Shown: positions 41,459 to 49,098 of the stretch, one piece after another
Numbering within the stretch: the stretch's first letter is position 1
Layout: every line of letters starts with the position of its first letter
Source of the DNA: JBBDXS01 sp040902195
GTDB taxonomy: Bacteria > Chloroflexota > Dehalococcoidia > DSTF01 > RBG-16-68-14
Reading direction: 5' to 3'
NCBI GenBank assembly: GCA_040902195.1
Contig: JBBDXS010000019.1
Location: 62,001 to 126,000 of the forward strand
DNA length: 64,000 nucleotides
Position numbers and translations under genes: made by a program
Notes under the pieces: model-generated
What the model was told of the DNA's origin: nothing
What the model saw: only the letters and a program-made list of their open reading frames with translations
Databases searched by the model: none

Positions 41459-42318
41459 TGGCCAGCGGCATGATCGCCGTCGACCTGGGCGGGACGCGCA
41501 TGCGCGTGGCGGCGTTCGATGCATCCGGCAAGCTCGTCCACAAGCAGGTGGTGCCAACGCCACGGAGTGATCCCGGTGCGCTGTCGCGGCTGATGCGCGA
41601 GGTCGCCGGCGCGAGCGGACTCGCCGTGGCGGGGGCCGTGGTCGGCGTGCCCGGCCCCGTGAACTATGCCGCCGGCACGGTCGTCCGGCTACCAAACCTT
41701 CCCGACTGGCAGGAAGCGATCTCGGCCCAAGGCCTCTCACAGGCACTCAACGCGCCCGTGCAGCTCGCCAACGACGCGGACCTGGCGGCGCTTGGCGAGC
41801 ACCGCTTCGGCGCGGGGCGTGGCGCGTCCGACATGCTGTATGTCACCTCGAGCACGGGAGTGGGTGCCGGCGTGATCCTCAACCACCGGCTGCTGCGGGT
41901 CCGCTTCTCCCTCGCGGAGGCCGGCCACATGATCATCGAGCGCTCGACTGGGGGCACGGTGGAGGGCCTCGGTTCTGGCACGGCTCTCGAGCGGATCACC
42001 GGGCGCAAGGGCGCGGACGTGACCAACCGCGCGCAGGCCGGCGACGGGGCCGCGCTCCGCGCCTTCCATGATGTTGCCGGCGCGTTTGCCGTCGGCGTGT
42101 ACAACCTTGTGCACTGCTTCATGCCGGAGCGCGTCGTCATTGGAGGCGGCGTCTCGCAGGCCGGCGACCTGCTTCTCGATCCCATTCGCGAGCGGCTCCG
42201 CGCCTGCGGAGACGGGTGCTCCGCCTCCGCGTGCGACGTCGTCGTCGCGGCGGGAGGCGACGACGTCGGGTTGCTCGGCGCGTTCGCGCTCTGGCAGGAC
42301 TCGACCGACACGAAATGA
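41458..42318 (+). CDS. ROK-family glucokinase
   Basis: A 286-residue sugar kinase: phosphate-1 motif VDLGGTRMRVA, catalytic region LANDADLAALGEHRFGAG, and EAGHMIIE. It should phosphorylate glucose to glucose-6-phosphate, feeding Zwf in the same operon. The ROK zinc motif (C-x-C-G-x-x-G-C) that normally follows the GH element is missing; the region reads STGGTVEGLGSG instead, so the protein lacks the structural zinc of most ROK kinases. ATG 41458 overlaps the pgl stop. Confidence 0.88.
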   Translation: MASGMIAVDLGGTRMRVAAFDASGKLVHKQVVPTPRSDPGALSRLMREVAGASGLAVAGAVVGVPGPVNYAAGTVVRLPNLPDWQEAISAQGLSQALNAPVQLANDADLAALGEHRFGAGRGASDMLYVTSSTGVGAGVILNHRLLRVRFSLAEAGHMIIERSTGGTVEGLGSGTALERITGRKGADVTNRAQAGDGAALRAFHDVAGAFAVGVYNLVHCFMPERVVIGGGVSQAGDLLLDPIRERLRACGDGCSASACDVVVAAGGDDVGLLGAFALWQDSTDTK

Positions 42319-42342
42319 GGACTAGGATGAGAGGGTATCGCC

Positions 42343-43032
42343 ATGGAAAACCAGCGTAAGGCTCCCGCACTCGTATTCGACCTCGACGGCACGCTCGTCG
42401 ACAGCGTCTACCAGCACGTGCTGGCCTGGCAGCAGGCGCTCCAGGAGGAAGGCATCGAGCTCTCGGTCTGGCGCATCCACCGCAAGATCGGGATGAGCGG
42501 GGGACTCTTCGCCCAGGCGCTGCTGCGTGAGACGCAACGTGATCTGTCGCCGGACGTGCTAGCGCGCCTGCCCGACGCACACGTCCGCGCCTACGCCGAG
42601 CGCGCCGAACAGGTGCGCCCGCTCCCGGGCGCGCGGCAGCTCCTCGAGCAGCTGACGGCGCTGCGCGTGCCCTGGGCGATCGCGACCAGCGGCCGCATCG
42701 CGGGGGCCGGTCCAACACTGGAGCGGTTGCCGATCCCGGAAGGCACGCCGGTGATCACGCGCGACGATGTCCCGAACGCAAAGCCCGCGCCCGACCTCTT
42801 CCTGGAGGCGCTGCGCCGGCTCGGCGTGGCGGCGAACGACGCATTCGTCGTCGGGGACAGCGTTTGGGATATGCTCGCGGCCCGGCGGGCGGGAACGCTT
42901 GGGATCGGTCTGCTCTCCGGCGGCTACGGGCAGGAGGAGCTGGAGAAATCCGGCGCGTACCGCGTGTACGAGGACCCGGCCGACCTCCTCAACCACCTGG
43001 ACGAGATCGGCATCCGACATGCAGACGTTTGA
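42343..43032 (+). CDS. HAD-superfamily sugar-phosphate phosphatase
   Basis: A 229-residue HAD hydrolase with nucleophile motif VFDLDGTLVDS, motif II ATSGR, motif III Lys in NAKPAPDLF and motif IV VVGDSVWDMLAA. The helical cap (about 15-85) is of the phosphoglycolate phosphatase / beta-phosphoglucomutase type. The substrate is probably a small phosphosugar or phosphoglycolate. The 3' end overlaps the following flavoprotein by 14 bp. Confidence 0.88.
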   Translation: MENQRKAPALVFDLDGTLVDSVYQHVLAWQQALQEEGIELSVWRIHRKIGMSGGLFAQALLRETQRDLSPDVLARLPDAHVRAYAERAEQVRPLPGARQLLEQLTALRVPWAIATSGRIAGAGPTLERLPIPEGTPVITRDDVPNAKPAPDLFLEALRRLGVAANDAFVVGDSVWDMLAARRAGTLGIGLLSGGYGQEELEKSGAYRVYEDPADLLNHLDEIGIRHADV

Positions 43033-44419
43033 TCTCATCGTCATCGGCTCGGGATCGGGGCTCGAAGTGTCGAGCGACGCTGCGAACCGTGGCCAGTCCG
43101 TGGCGGTCATCGAGTCGGGTCTGTTCGGCGGCACGTGTCTGAACCGCGGGTGCATCCCGTCGAAGATGCTCATCCACAGCGCGGACGTGGCCGAAACGAT
43201 CAGACGGGCCGGGCTGTTCGGCATCGACGCGGAGCTGCGGGCGATCGACTGGAAGTTCATTATCGATCGGGCCGCCAACGAGGTGGACGGCGACGCCCGG
43301 TCGATCGAGCAGGGGAACCGGGAGCACCCGAACATCACCGTCTTCAAGGGCACGGGCCGGTTCGTCGCCCACAAGAGGCTGGAGGTCGACGGCGAGCAGC
43401 TCACCGCCGAGACGGTCGTGATCGCGGCCGGTACCAGGCCTCGCGTACCGGACATCGACGGCATCGATGCGGTCACTTACCTCACCTCGGACGAGGCGCT
43501 CCGGCTGCCGTCGCAGCCGCGCCGCCTTGCCATCGTGGGCGGCGGCTACATCGCCGCTGAGCTGGCCCACTTCTACGGCGCGCTCGGCACGGAAGTGACG
43601 ATCGTCTATCGCGGCCCCAGGCTGCTGCGGGCGGAAGACGACGACATCGGCGCGAAGTTCACCGAGGTGTATCAGCGCCGCTTCGACCTTCGCCTCAATA
43701 CGGACGTCAGCTCGGTGCGCCGCGCGCATGAGTCGATCGCCGTGCAGCTTAGTCACCGCGACGGAAGCGGAAGCGGAACGATCGAAGCAGACGCCTTGCT
43801 GTTGGCCACCGGGCGCGTCCCTAACTCCGACGAGCTCGCCGTCGAGCGCACCGGCGTCCGCGTGGACGAGCAAGGCTTCATCGAGGCGGACGAGTACCTG
43901 GAAACGAACGTCCCCGGCATCTGGACGCTGGGCGACATCGCCGGTCGCTTCCAGCTCAAGCACAGCGCGAACCTCGAGGCCGCCTACGTCGGCTACAACA
44001 TCCAGCATCCGGCGGACAAGGCTGCGGTCGACTACCACGCGATGCCGCACGCGATCTTTGCGTCGCCGCAGGTGGGAGCCGTCGGCCTGACCGAAGGCGA
44101 GGCGAGAGCGCGCGGGCTGCCGTACGCCGTGGGAGTCTACGAATATGCGAACACGGCGTACGGGTCCTCGATCGAGGACAAAGACGGCTTCGTGAAAGTC
44201 CTGGTGGACCCGGAATCGGAGGAGATTCTCGGCTGCCACATTCTGGGAACGGACGCGTCCACCCTGATCCAGGAGGTCGCGAACGCGATGCGCATCCGGG
44301 CGACGGCGCGGGCCATCACGCAGTCGATCTACGTCCATCCCGCACTGCCGGAAGTCGTGCAGCGCGCCTTCGGCGCAGTCGAGTACCCACCCGACGCTCA
44401 CTCCGAGGAGGCCGGGTAG
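43019..44419 (+). CDS. Mycothione-reductase-like pyridine nucleotide-disulfide oxidoreductase
   Basis: A 466-residue flavoprotein of the class I disulfide reductases: FAD fold IVIGSGSGLEVSS, active site GGTCLNRGCIPSK (Cys40/Cys45), second nucleotide fold IVGGGYIAAELAHF, and C-terminal YVHPALPEVVQ, where the catalytic His-Glu pair is HPALPE. GSGSG rather than GGGPGG and the IHSADVAETIRRAG stretch resemble mycothione reductase more than lipoamide dehydrogenase. It would use pentose-pathway NADPH to reduce a low-molecular-weight disulfide. No mycothiol biosynthesis gene is in the window, so the substrate is inferred. Confidence 0.85.
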   Translation: MQTFDLIVIGSGSGLEVSSDAANRGQSVAVIESGLFGGTCLNRGCIPSKMLIHSADVAETIRRAGLFGIDAELRAIDWKFIIDRAANEVDGDARSIEQGNREHPNITVFKGTGRFVAHKRLEVDGEQLTAETVVIAAGTRPRVPDIDGIDAVTYLTSDEALRLPSQPRRLAIVGGGYIAAELAHFYGALGTEVTIVYRGPRLLRAEDDDIGAKFTEVYQRRFDLRLNTDVSSVRRAHESIAVQLSHRDGSGSGTIEADALLLATGRVPNSDELAVERTGVRVDEQGFIEADEYLETNVPGIWTLGDIAGRFQLKHSANLEAAYVGYNIQHPADKAAVDYHAMPHAIFASPQVGAVGLTEGEARARGLPYAVGVYEYANTAYGSSIEDKDGFVKVLVDPESEEILGCHILGTDASTLIQEVANAMRIRATARAITQSIYVHPALPEVVQRAFGAVEYPPDAHSEEAG

Positions 44420-44424
44420 GGGGC

Positions 44425-46257
44425 GTGGAGACGTATCCTCAGATCGCAGACTACGCGCTGATCAGCGATATGCATTCGTGCGCGCTGGTATCCCGCGCCG
44501 GGTCGATCGACTGGGCCTGCTTTCCGCGCTTCGACTGTCCGGCCGTCTTCGCCCGCATCCTGGACTGGAGCAAGGGCGGCTACTTCCAGCTCGCACCCGT
44601 GGGCGTACGGTCAGTCAAGCGACGGTACGTCCCGGAAACGAACATCCTCGAGACGACGTTTACCGCCGACGGCGGGGTCGCGGAACTCACGGACTTCATG
44701 CCCGTCCATCCGCACGACCATCCGGAGCGATCGACGGAGACAGGCACCCGACAGCAGATCGTGCGGCGGCTGACGTGCACGAGCGGCTCGGTGCGTTTCC
44801 GGCTGACGTGCAGCCCGCGCTTCGACTACGGAACTGTGGTCCCTCACGTGCAGGTGCTTGACGCCCACACCGGCTTCGCTCACGGCGGCGGGGACGCGAT
44901 CTCGATCTATGCCTCAGCGCCGCTCGAGGAACGTGACGATGCATTCGTCGCTGAGGGGCTCCTGCGCGAGGGCGAGATGGTGTGCACGGCGGTCACCTAT
45001 CAACAAGCCTTCGAACACAAGAGCGAAGTGCTCGACATCGAGGAACTGCAGCGGCGGCTTCGGGAGACGACCGAGTACTGGAAGGACTGGTCCGCGCGTT
45101 GCACGTACGAGGGGCCCTATCGAGAGGAGGTGCTGCGCTCTGCTTTGACGCTGAAGGGCCTGACCTATGCGCCCTCGGGCGCCCTGCTGGCGGCCGCGAC
45201 GACCTCGCTGCCGGAGGTGATCGGCGGCGAGCGCAACTGGGACTACCGGTTCACCTGGATCCGCGACGCGACGTTCGCGCTCTATGCGCTGTTCATCCTC
45301 GGCTACCGGGACGAGGCGCACGCGTTCAAGCACTGGCTGGAGTGGAGCACGCTCGGCCGAGCACGCGACTTGCAGCTCATGTATGGTCTCGGCGGCGAGC
45401 GGCGCCTCACCGAGATCGAACTGACCGACCTGGAGGGATACCGCCAGTCGCAGCCCGTGCGCGTCGGCAACGGTGCCCACTCGCAGTTCCAGCTCGACAT
45501 CTACGGCGAGCTGCTGGACTCGGCGCACCTGTACCGCAAGTTCGGTGGGAAAGTGGACGCGGAGTATTGGGAGTACCTCTGCCACGTCGTCGAGTTCGTG
45601 CTCGAGCGCTGGCGAGAGCCGGACGACGGGATCTGGGAGACGCGTGGTGGGCAGCAGCACTTCGTCTATTCGAAGGCGATGTGTTGGGTGGCGCTAGACC
45701 GCGCGATCAAAGCGGCCCGGGCGCTCGATCTGCCGGCCGATCTCGACCGCTGGCGGCGCGCGCGCGCCGAGATCAAGGACGACGTCCTCGCGCGCGGATA
45801 TGACGCGGACATCGGCGCGTTCGTCCAGTCCTACGGCAGCAAGAACCTGGACGCGAGCAACCTGATGCTGCCGCTCGTCGGCTTCATCCGGGCCGATGAT
45901 CCCAGAATGGCAGGCACGATCGAGGCGACGGAACGTCACCTCACGTCGCCGCAGGGGCTCGTGTACCGCTACCGCGGCTTCGACGACGGGCTGGAGGGCG
46001 AAGAAGGCGTTTTCACGATGTGTTCGTTCTGGCTGGTCGACAATCTGATCCTCCAGCATCGCGCCCCGGAAGCGCAGAAGCTGTTCGACCGGCTCAGGGG
46101 CTATGCGAACGACGTGGGGTTGCTCAGCGAGGAGATTCACCCGGAGACCGGGGAGCTGCTGGGCAACTTCCCTCAGGCGTTCACGCACCTTGGGCTGATC
46201 AACGCGGCGGTCCAACTCCGGAAGGCGGACGCGCGTCGGCTGGCGAGCGAGACATAG
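44425..46257 (+). CDS. GH15 glucoamylase/trehalase-like glycoside hydrolase
   Basis: A 610-residue GH15 enzyme: an N-terminal beta domain (YALISDMHSCALVSRAGSID, the usual N-terminal signature) and an alpha/alpha-barrel with ERNWDYRFTWIRDATFALYA and the later SQPVRVGNGAHSQFQLDIYG, typical of bacterial glucoamylase or trehalase-like members. No signal peptide, so it acts in the cytoplasm, hydrolysing trehalose or maltodextrin to free glucose for the glucokinase upstream. The start is GTG 44425, 5 bases after the flavoprotein. The 3' end overlaps the convergent mer-type gene by 59 bp. Confidence 0.92.
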   Translation: METYPQIADYALISDMHSCALVSRAGSIDWACFPRFDCPAVFARILDWSKGGYFQLAPVGVRSVKRRYVPETNILETTFTADGGVAELTDFMPVHPHDHPERSTETGTRQQIVRRLTCTSGSVRFRLTCSPRFDYGTVVPHVQVLDAHTGFAHGGGDAISIYASAPLEERDDAFVAEGLLREGEMVCTAVTYQQAFEHKSEVLDIEELQRRLRETTEYWKDWSARCTYEGPYREEVLRSALTLKGLTYAPSGALLAAATTSLPEVIGGERNWDYRFTWIRDATFALYALFILGYRDEAHAFKHWLEWSTLGRARDLQLMYGLGGERRLTEIELTDLEGYRQSQPVRVGNGAHSQFQLDIYGELLDSAHLYRKFGGKVDAEYWEYLCHVVEFVLERWREPDDGIWETRGGQQHFVYSKAMCWVALDRAIKAARALDLPADLDRWRRARAEIKDDVLARGYDADIGAFVQSYGSKNLDASNLMLPLVGFIRADDPRMAGTIEATERHLTSPQGLVYRYRGFDDGLEGEEGVFTMCSFWLVDNLILQHRAPEAQKLFDRLRGYANDVGLLSEEIHPETGELLGNFPQAFTHLGLINAAVQLRKADARRLASET

Positions 46258-46504
46258 GGACGACAGACCTCTCCCCGACGCGGTCGCACCTGGTTGCGGA
46301 CCGTCGACGGACCAGCAGGACCATGCCCGCCGCTATGAACAAACCAGCCACGAGCGCGCCGGCGACGGCCAGCCCGGGCTGAGACAATACGGCTCCCAGC
46401 GCCGCCAGCGCACCAGTGCCGATGCCGGCCGCGGCGAGCAACACAAGCAGGCATGGCAAGCAAGCGAGCGCGACTCCTCCACTGGCGATCCACGAAGATC
46501 GCAT
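46199..46504 (-). CDS. Small two-helix membrane protein with CxxC (Mer-transport-like)
   Basis: A 101-residue membrane protein: helix 1 (about 6-33) carries a C-L-P-C pair (Cys15/Cys18) and helix 2 lies at about 39-64, followed by a basic tail. A Cys pair inside the first helix of a small two-helix protein resembles MerF/MerC-type mercuric ion importers. It lies downstream of merA and the Cys-Sec protein on the same strand. ATG 46504 is chosen over 46606 because the hydrophobic domain starts there. Similarity is by design, not clear sequence identity. Confidence 0.65.
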   Translation of the reverse strand: MRSSWIASGGVALACLPCLLVLLAAAGIGTGALAALGAVLSQPGLAVAGALVAGLFIAAGMVLLVRRRSATRCDRVGERSVVPMSRSPADARPPSGVGPPR

Positions 46505-46529
46505 CACGGGCTCTTCGTTCCAATTCGCA

Positions 46530-46853
46530 TCATGAAGCTCCAAGTACACCCGTGAACCGGAGGCCCCAGAGCGCGGCCGAGAGCACCGTCGACAGCGCGA
46601 GCACAACCAGCGACCGCACAGGCCAGACGCCGCTCGCTCCGTGGCGGAGCTGCAGCCACCACGCCCTCAGCAGGAAGGCTCCGCCGATCACGCCGACTGG
46701 GATCGTCACGACCTGCAGGGTTGGCGCGAGCGCGGCTCCGACTCCGACGGCCCCAACGAGGCCGAGCAACCCAGGGATCACTCAGCACCAGGGCAATGGC
46801 AGAAAGCCGCTCACCGGCGCCAGCAAGCGCTCGAACGCCCAGAAGCGGCTCAT
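46530..46853 (-). CDS. MerT-like membrane selenoprotein with Cys-Sec pair (in-frame UGA = Sec24)
   Basis: From ATG 46853 the frame gives 23 codons ending PLPWC, then TGA (46784-46782), then continues GVIPGLLGL-like as VIPGLLGLVGAVGVG to a stop at 46530: 107 residues with three hydrophobic segments. Reading UGA as Sec places Cys23-Sec24 at the start of a helix, exactly where MerT-type transporters have a vicinal Cys-Cys pair for Hg(II). GTG just after the TGA would give an 83-residue protein without this motif. The ATG lies 12 bases after merA. A hairpin with the loop 22 bases after the UGA could be the SECIS. Sec is a hypothesis supported by motif, context and a second likely selenoprotein at 22640. 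Confidence 0.7.
46748..46764 (-). promoter_or_regulatory. Possible bacterial SECIS hairpin of the MerT-like gene
   Basis: On the minus strand CGGCC pairs with GGCCG around the loop TCGTTGG, 22 bases after the UGA. A closing T-G wobble would leave CGTTG with a G at its second position. The stem is only 5 bp, so support is moderate. Confidence 0.4.
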
Positions 46854-46865
46854 GGTTCCTCCTTA

Positions 46866-48272
46866 CTACTCGATGCAGCAGCTCATTACGCTGATGTCGC
46901 GTACGAAGGCCTGCGCGGCGAGCTTCAGCCCTTCGCTCATCGTCGGGAAGACGTGCACCGTATCGATGATGTCGTCGACGGTCAGACCGAACTTCACTGC
47001 CAGAACGGCCTCGTGGATCAAGTCCGCCGCGTCGGGCGCCACCATGTGCACGCCGATGATCTTGCTCGTCTCGGGATGGATCACCATCTTGATCAGGCCT
47101 CGCGTCTCCTTGATCGCCTTCGCCTTTGGGATGCGTGACACCTCCACCGTCCGGCAGGCGCAGGCTTGATAGCGCTGCATCTCTTCTTCCTCGGTCAGGC
47201 CCACCGTGGCGACCTGGGGGTTGGTGAAGACCGCGGCGGGGATCGCGTCGTAGTCGATCGTCTTGACGGCGTTCTCGAAGGCGTTGGACGCCGCCACCAT
47301 TCCCTCCCTCGCGGCCAGGGTCTCGAGGAACATGCGCCCGACGACGTCGCCGGCGGCGTAGATGCCAGGCGCCGACGTCTCCATGAACTCGTTCGCGTCG
47401 ATGAAGCCGCGCTCGTTCGTCCTCACGCCTGCTGCTTCCAGCCCCATGTCGTCGGAGTTGGGCACGACGCCGGTGGCGAGGAGGAGCTGGTCGGCCTGGA
47501 AGACGCGCTTCTCACCCATCACGTCGGCCTCGACGAAGCGCGTCTCGCCTTCCTGCCAGACGCGCTCGATATTGCAGGCACAGCGGATTTCCATCCCTTC
47601 GGCCTCGAGGACGCGCTGCAGCTCGTCGGCCACCTCGGGCTCGATACGTGGCAGGATCTGCGGGATTTTCTCCAGGAGCGTGACCTTCGTGCCGAAGTGG
47701 AGGAACATCTGCCCGAGCTCGAGCCCGATCGGGCCGGCGCCGATGACGATCATCGACTCGGGCAGCTCCTCAAGCTCCATCGCCTCGCGGTTCGTGATGT
47801 ACTGGACGCCGTCGATGCCGGGGAACGGCGGGATGGAAGGCCGCGAGCCGGTAGCGATCAAGAACTTCTCGGCCATGAGCCGCCGGCCGTTGACCTCGAC
47901 CTCCGTCGGCGAGACGAAGCGCGCGCGCCCTTCGATGTAGTCGACGCCCTGGAGGCTGCCGAGCACGTCCTTGTAGTTCGACTCGCGCAGCGCGCCGACG
48001 AGACGTCGCTTCTCCTCGATGGCCGCCCTGAAGTCGAACGACGGCCGATGGCCGTTCTTGAGGGCGTCGAACGTGGGATGTTGTGGGTAATAGAACTGGT
48101 CACCCACAGCCAACAGGTGCTTGCTCGGTACGCAGCCGACGTTGACGCAGGTGCCGCCCAGCGGCAGCCCGTCGTTTATCATGGCGGTCGTCAGACCGAG
48201 TTCCGCGGCCTTGGTAGCCGCTGCGAACGCCGCGGCGCCGCCGCCGATAATAATGAAATCGTAGTCTGCCAT
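46866..48272 (-). CDS. merA: Mercuric reductase
   Basis: A 468-residue flavoprotein: FAD fold IIIGGGAAAFAAA, redox site GGTCVNVGCVPSK (Cys42/Cys47), second nucleotide fold VIGAGPIGLELGQ, and the C-terminal vicinal pair SCCIE (Cys465/Cys466), the hallmark of MerA that hands Hg(II) to the active site. It reduces Hg(II) to Hg(0) with NADPH. The N-terminal metal-binding domain of some MerA proteins is absent. ATG 48272 has GGGAGG 5 bases upstream, so the longer start at 48296 is rejected. Driven by a MerR-type promoter and divergent from merR. Confidence 0.95.
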   Translation of the reverse strand: MADYDFIIIGGGAAAFAAATKAAELGLTTAMINDGLPLGGTCVNVGCVPSKHLLAVGDQFYYPQHPTFDALKNGHRPSFDFRAAIEEKRRLVGALRESNYKDVLGSLQGVDYIEGRARFVSPTEVEVNGRRLMAEKFLIATGSRPSIPPFPGIDGVQYITNREAMELEELPESMIVIGAGPIGLELGQMFLHFGTKVTLLEKIPQILPRIEPEVADELQRVLEAEGMEIRCACNIERVWQEGETRFVEADVMGEKRVFQADQLLLATGVVPNSDDMGLEAAGVRTNERGFIDANEFMETSAPGIYAAGDVVGRMFLETLAAREGMVAASNAFENAVKTIDYDAIPAAVFTNPQVATVGLTEEEEMQRYQACACRTVEVSRIPKAKAIKETRGLIKMVIHPETSKIIGVHMVAPDAADLIHEAVLAVKFGLTVDDIIDTVHVFPTMSEGLKLAAQAFVRDISVMSCCIE

Positions 48273-48314
48273 GACAACCTCCCGGGCCCTTGTCACGGAG
48301 GGCCTCTATATGCA

Positions 48315-48345
48315 ACGATAGACCTTGGAGCTACTCTAAGGTCAA
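48315..48345 (-). promoter_or_regulatory. MerR-type promoter and operator for merA
   Basis: On the minus strand, -35 TTGACC (48345-48340) and -10 TATCGT (48320-48315) are separated by 19 bp, the long spacer that MerR proteins untwist. The spacer holds the dyad GACCTTGGAG / CTCTAAGGTC (48321-48343), matching at 9 of 10 positions. It lies 43 bases before the merA ATG and 18 before the merR ATG. Confidence 0.85.
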
Positions 48346-48363
48346 GCCCCAGGAGGGACGCCC

Positions 48364-48813
48364 ATGAATATCAAAGACGCGGCCGCCGCCGCCGGCCTGA
48401 CGCCGGACACTATCCGCTTCTACGAACGGAAGCGAGTGCTGCCCGCGCCTCCCCGGTCGCCCAACGGATACCGCCACTACACGGACGAGCACGTCCGAAC
48501 GCTGCGTCTCGCCAAGGGGCTCAGGGAGCTGGGGCTGCCGTTGGGCGATGTGTCGCCGATCCTGCTAGTCGCGCACGACGGGACCTGTCGCGAGGTCCGA
48601 GAGAGCATGACGGGGACGTTCGCGCGAGCGCTGCGCGACTTGAATGCCAGGATCGACGAGCTAGAACAGACGCGTGACCACCTCAGCGGTCTTTTGCGAG
48701 GGCTCCAGAACATGCGGCCGAGAGACGTCGCCATTCCCGGCGTTCGGGCCTGCCCTTGCGTACGGATGGTGGCGGCCACTGAGGGAAGCGGCCGGCGACC
48801 TCGTCGTGGCTGA
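48364..48813 (+). CDS. merR: MerR-family metal-responsive regulator
   Basis: A 149-residue MerR protein: winged helix at the N-terminus (GLTPDTIRFYERKRVLP, NGYRHYTDEHV), a dimer helix (about 85-115) and metal-site Cys in DGTC (Cys79) and ACPC (Cys129/Cys131). This matches the three-Cys Hg(II) site of MerR in number and rough placement. GGAGGG precedes the ATG. It should sit on the divergent merA promoter, repressing without metal and activating with it. Hg(II) specificity is inferred from merA. Confidence 0.9.
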   Translation: MNIKDAAAAAGLTPDTIRFYERKRVLPAPPRSPNGYRHYTDEHVRTLRLAKGLRELGLPLGDVSPILLVAHDGTCREVRESMTGTFARALRDLNARIDELEQTRDHLSGLLRGLQNMRPRDVAIPGVRACPCVRMVAATEGSGRRPRRG

Positions 48814-48942
48814 CTCTATTCGAAGTTGGCTGCTCGCCGTCACGTGGGCCGCGTGACGCTCGTGTGGCTGGGCGTGCTGGCGCGCATCTGCCTCCGCGAA
48901 AAGGCCGTCCGAACGGCGGCTATCGAGGCAAGCGTTCGTATC

Positions 48943-49018
48943 TGGAGCGGGAGAAGGGACTCGAACCCTCGACCCTCTGCTTGGGAAGCAGATGCTCTAC
49001 CAACTGAGCTACTCCCGC
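48943..49018 (-). tRNA. tRNA-Gly (anticodon CCC)
   Basis: A full cloverleaf on the minus strand: acceptor GCGGGAG/CTCCCGC, D arm AGCTCAGTTGGTAGAGC, anticodon loop TTCCCAA on stem TCTGC/GCAGA, T arm with GGTTCGAGTCC, discriminator T and an encoded CCA (48943-48945). 76 nt including CCA. Its 3' half plus flank is duplicated at 15113-15167. Confidence 0.96.
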
Positions 49019-49098
49019 TCGTGAAGCACTCGATTGCCATTGAACCATCGCGTTGCGTCGCGCGTCAATCGGCGCTCGTTTCGAAATGCGTCTTTCGG

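Noticed and set aside
46782..46784. Treating the TGA as an ordinary stop with a short leader peptide upstream
   Set aside because: The same frame continues without interruption as a membrane protein, and the readthrough restores the motif expected of MerT-type proteins; kept as the alternative.
47166..48677. 503-codon open frame on the plus strand
   Set aside because: Antisense to merA and overlapping merR in another frame; no motif, and both real genes have strong family signatures.
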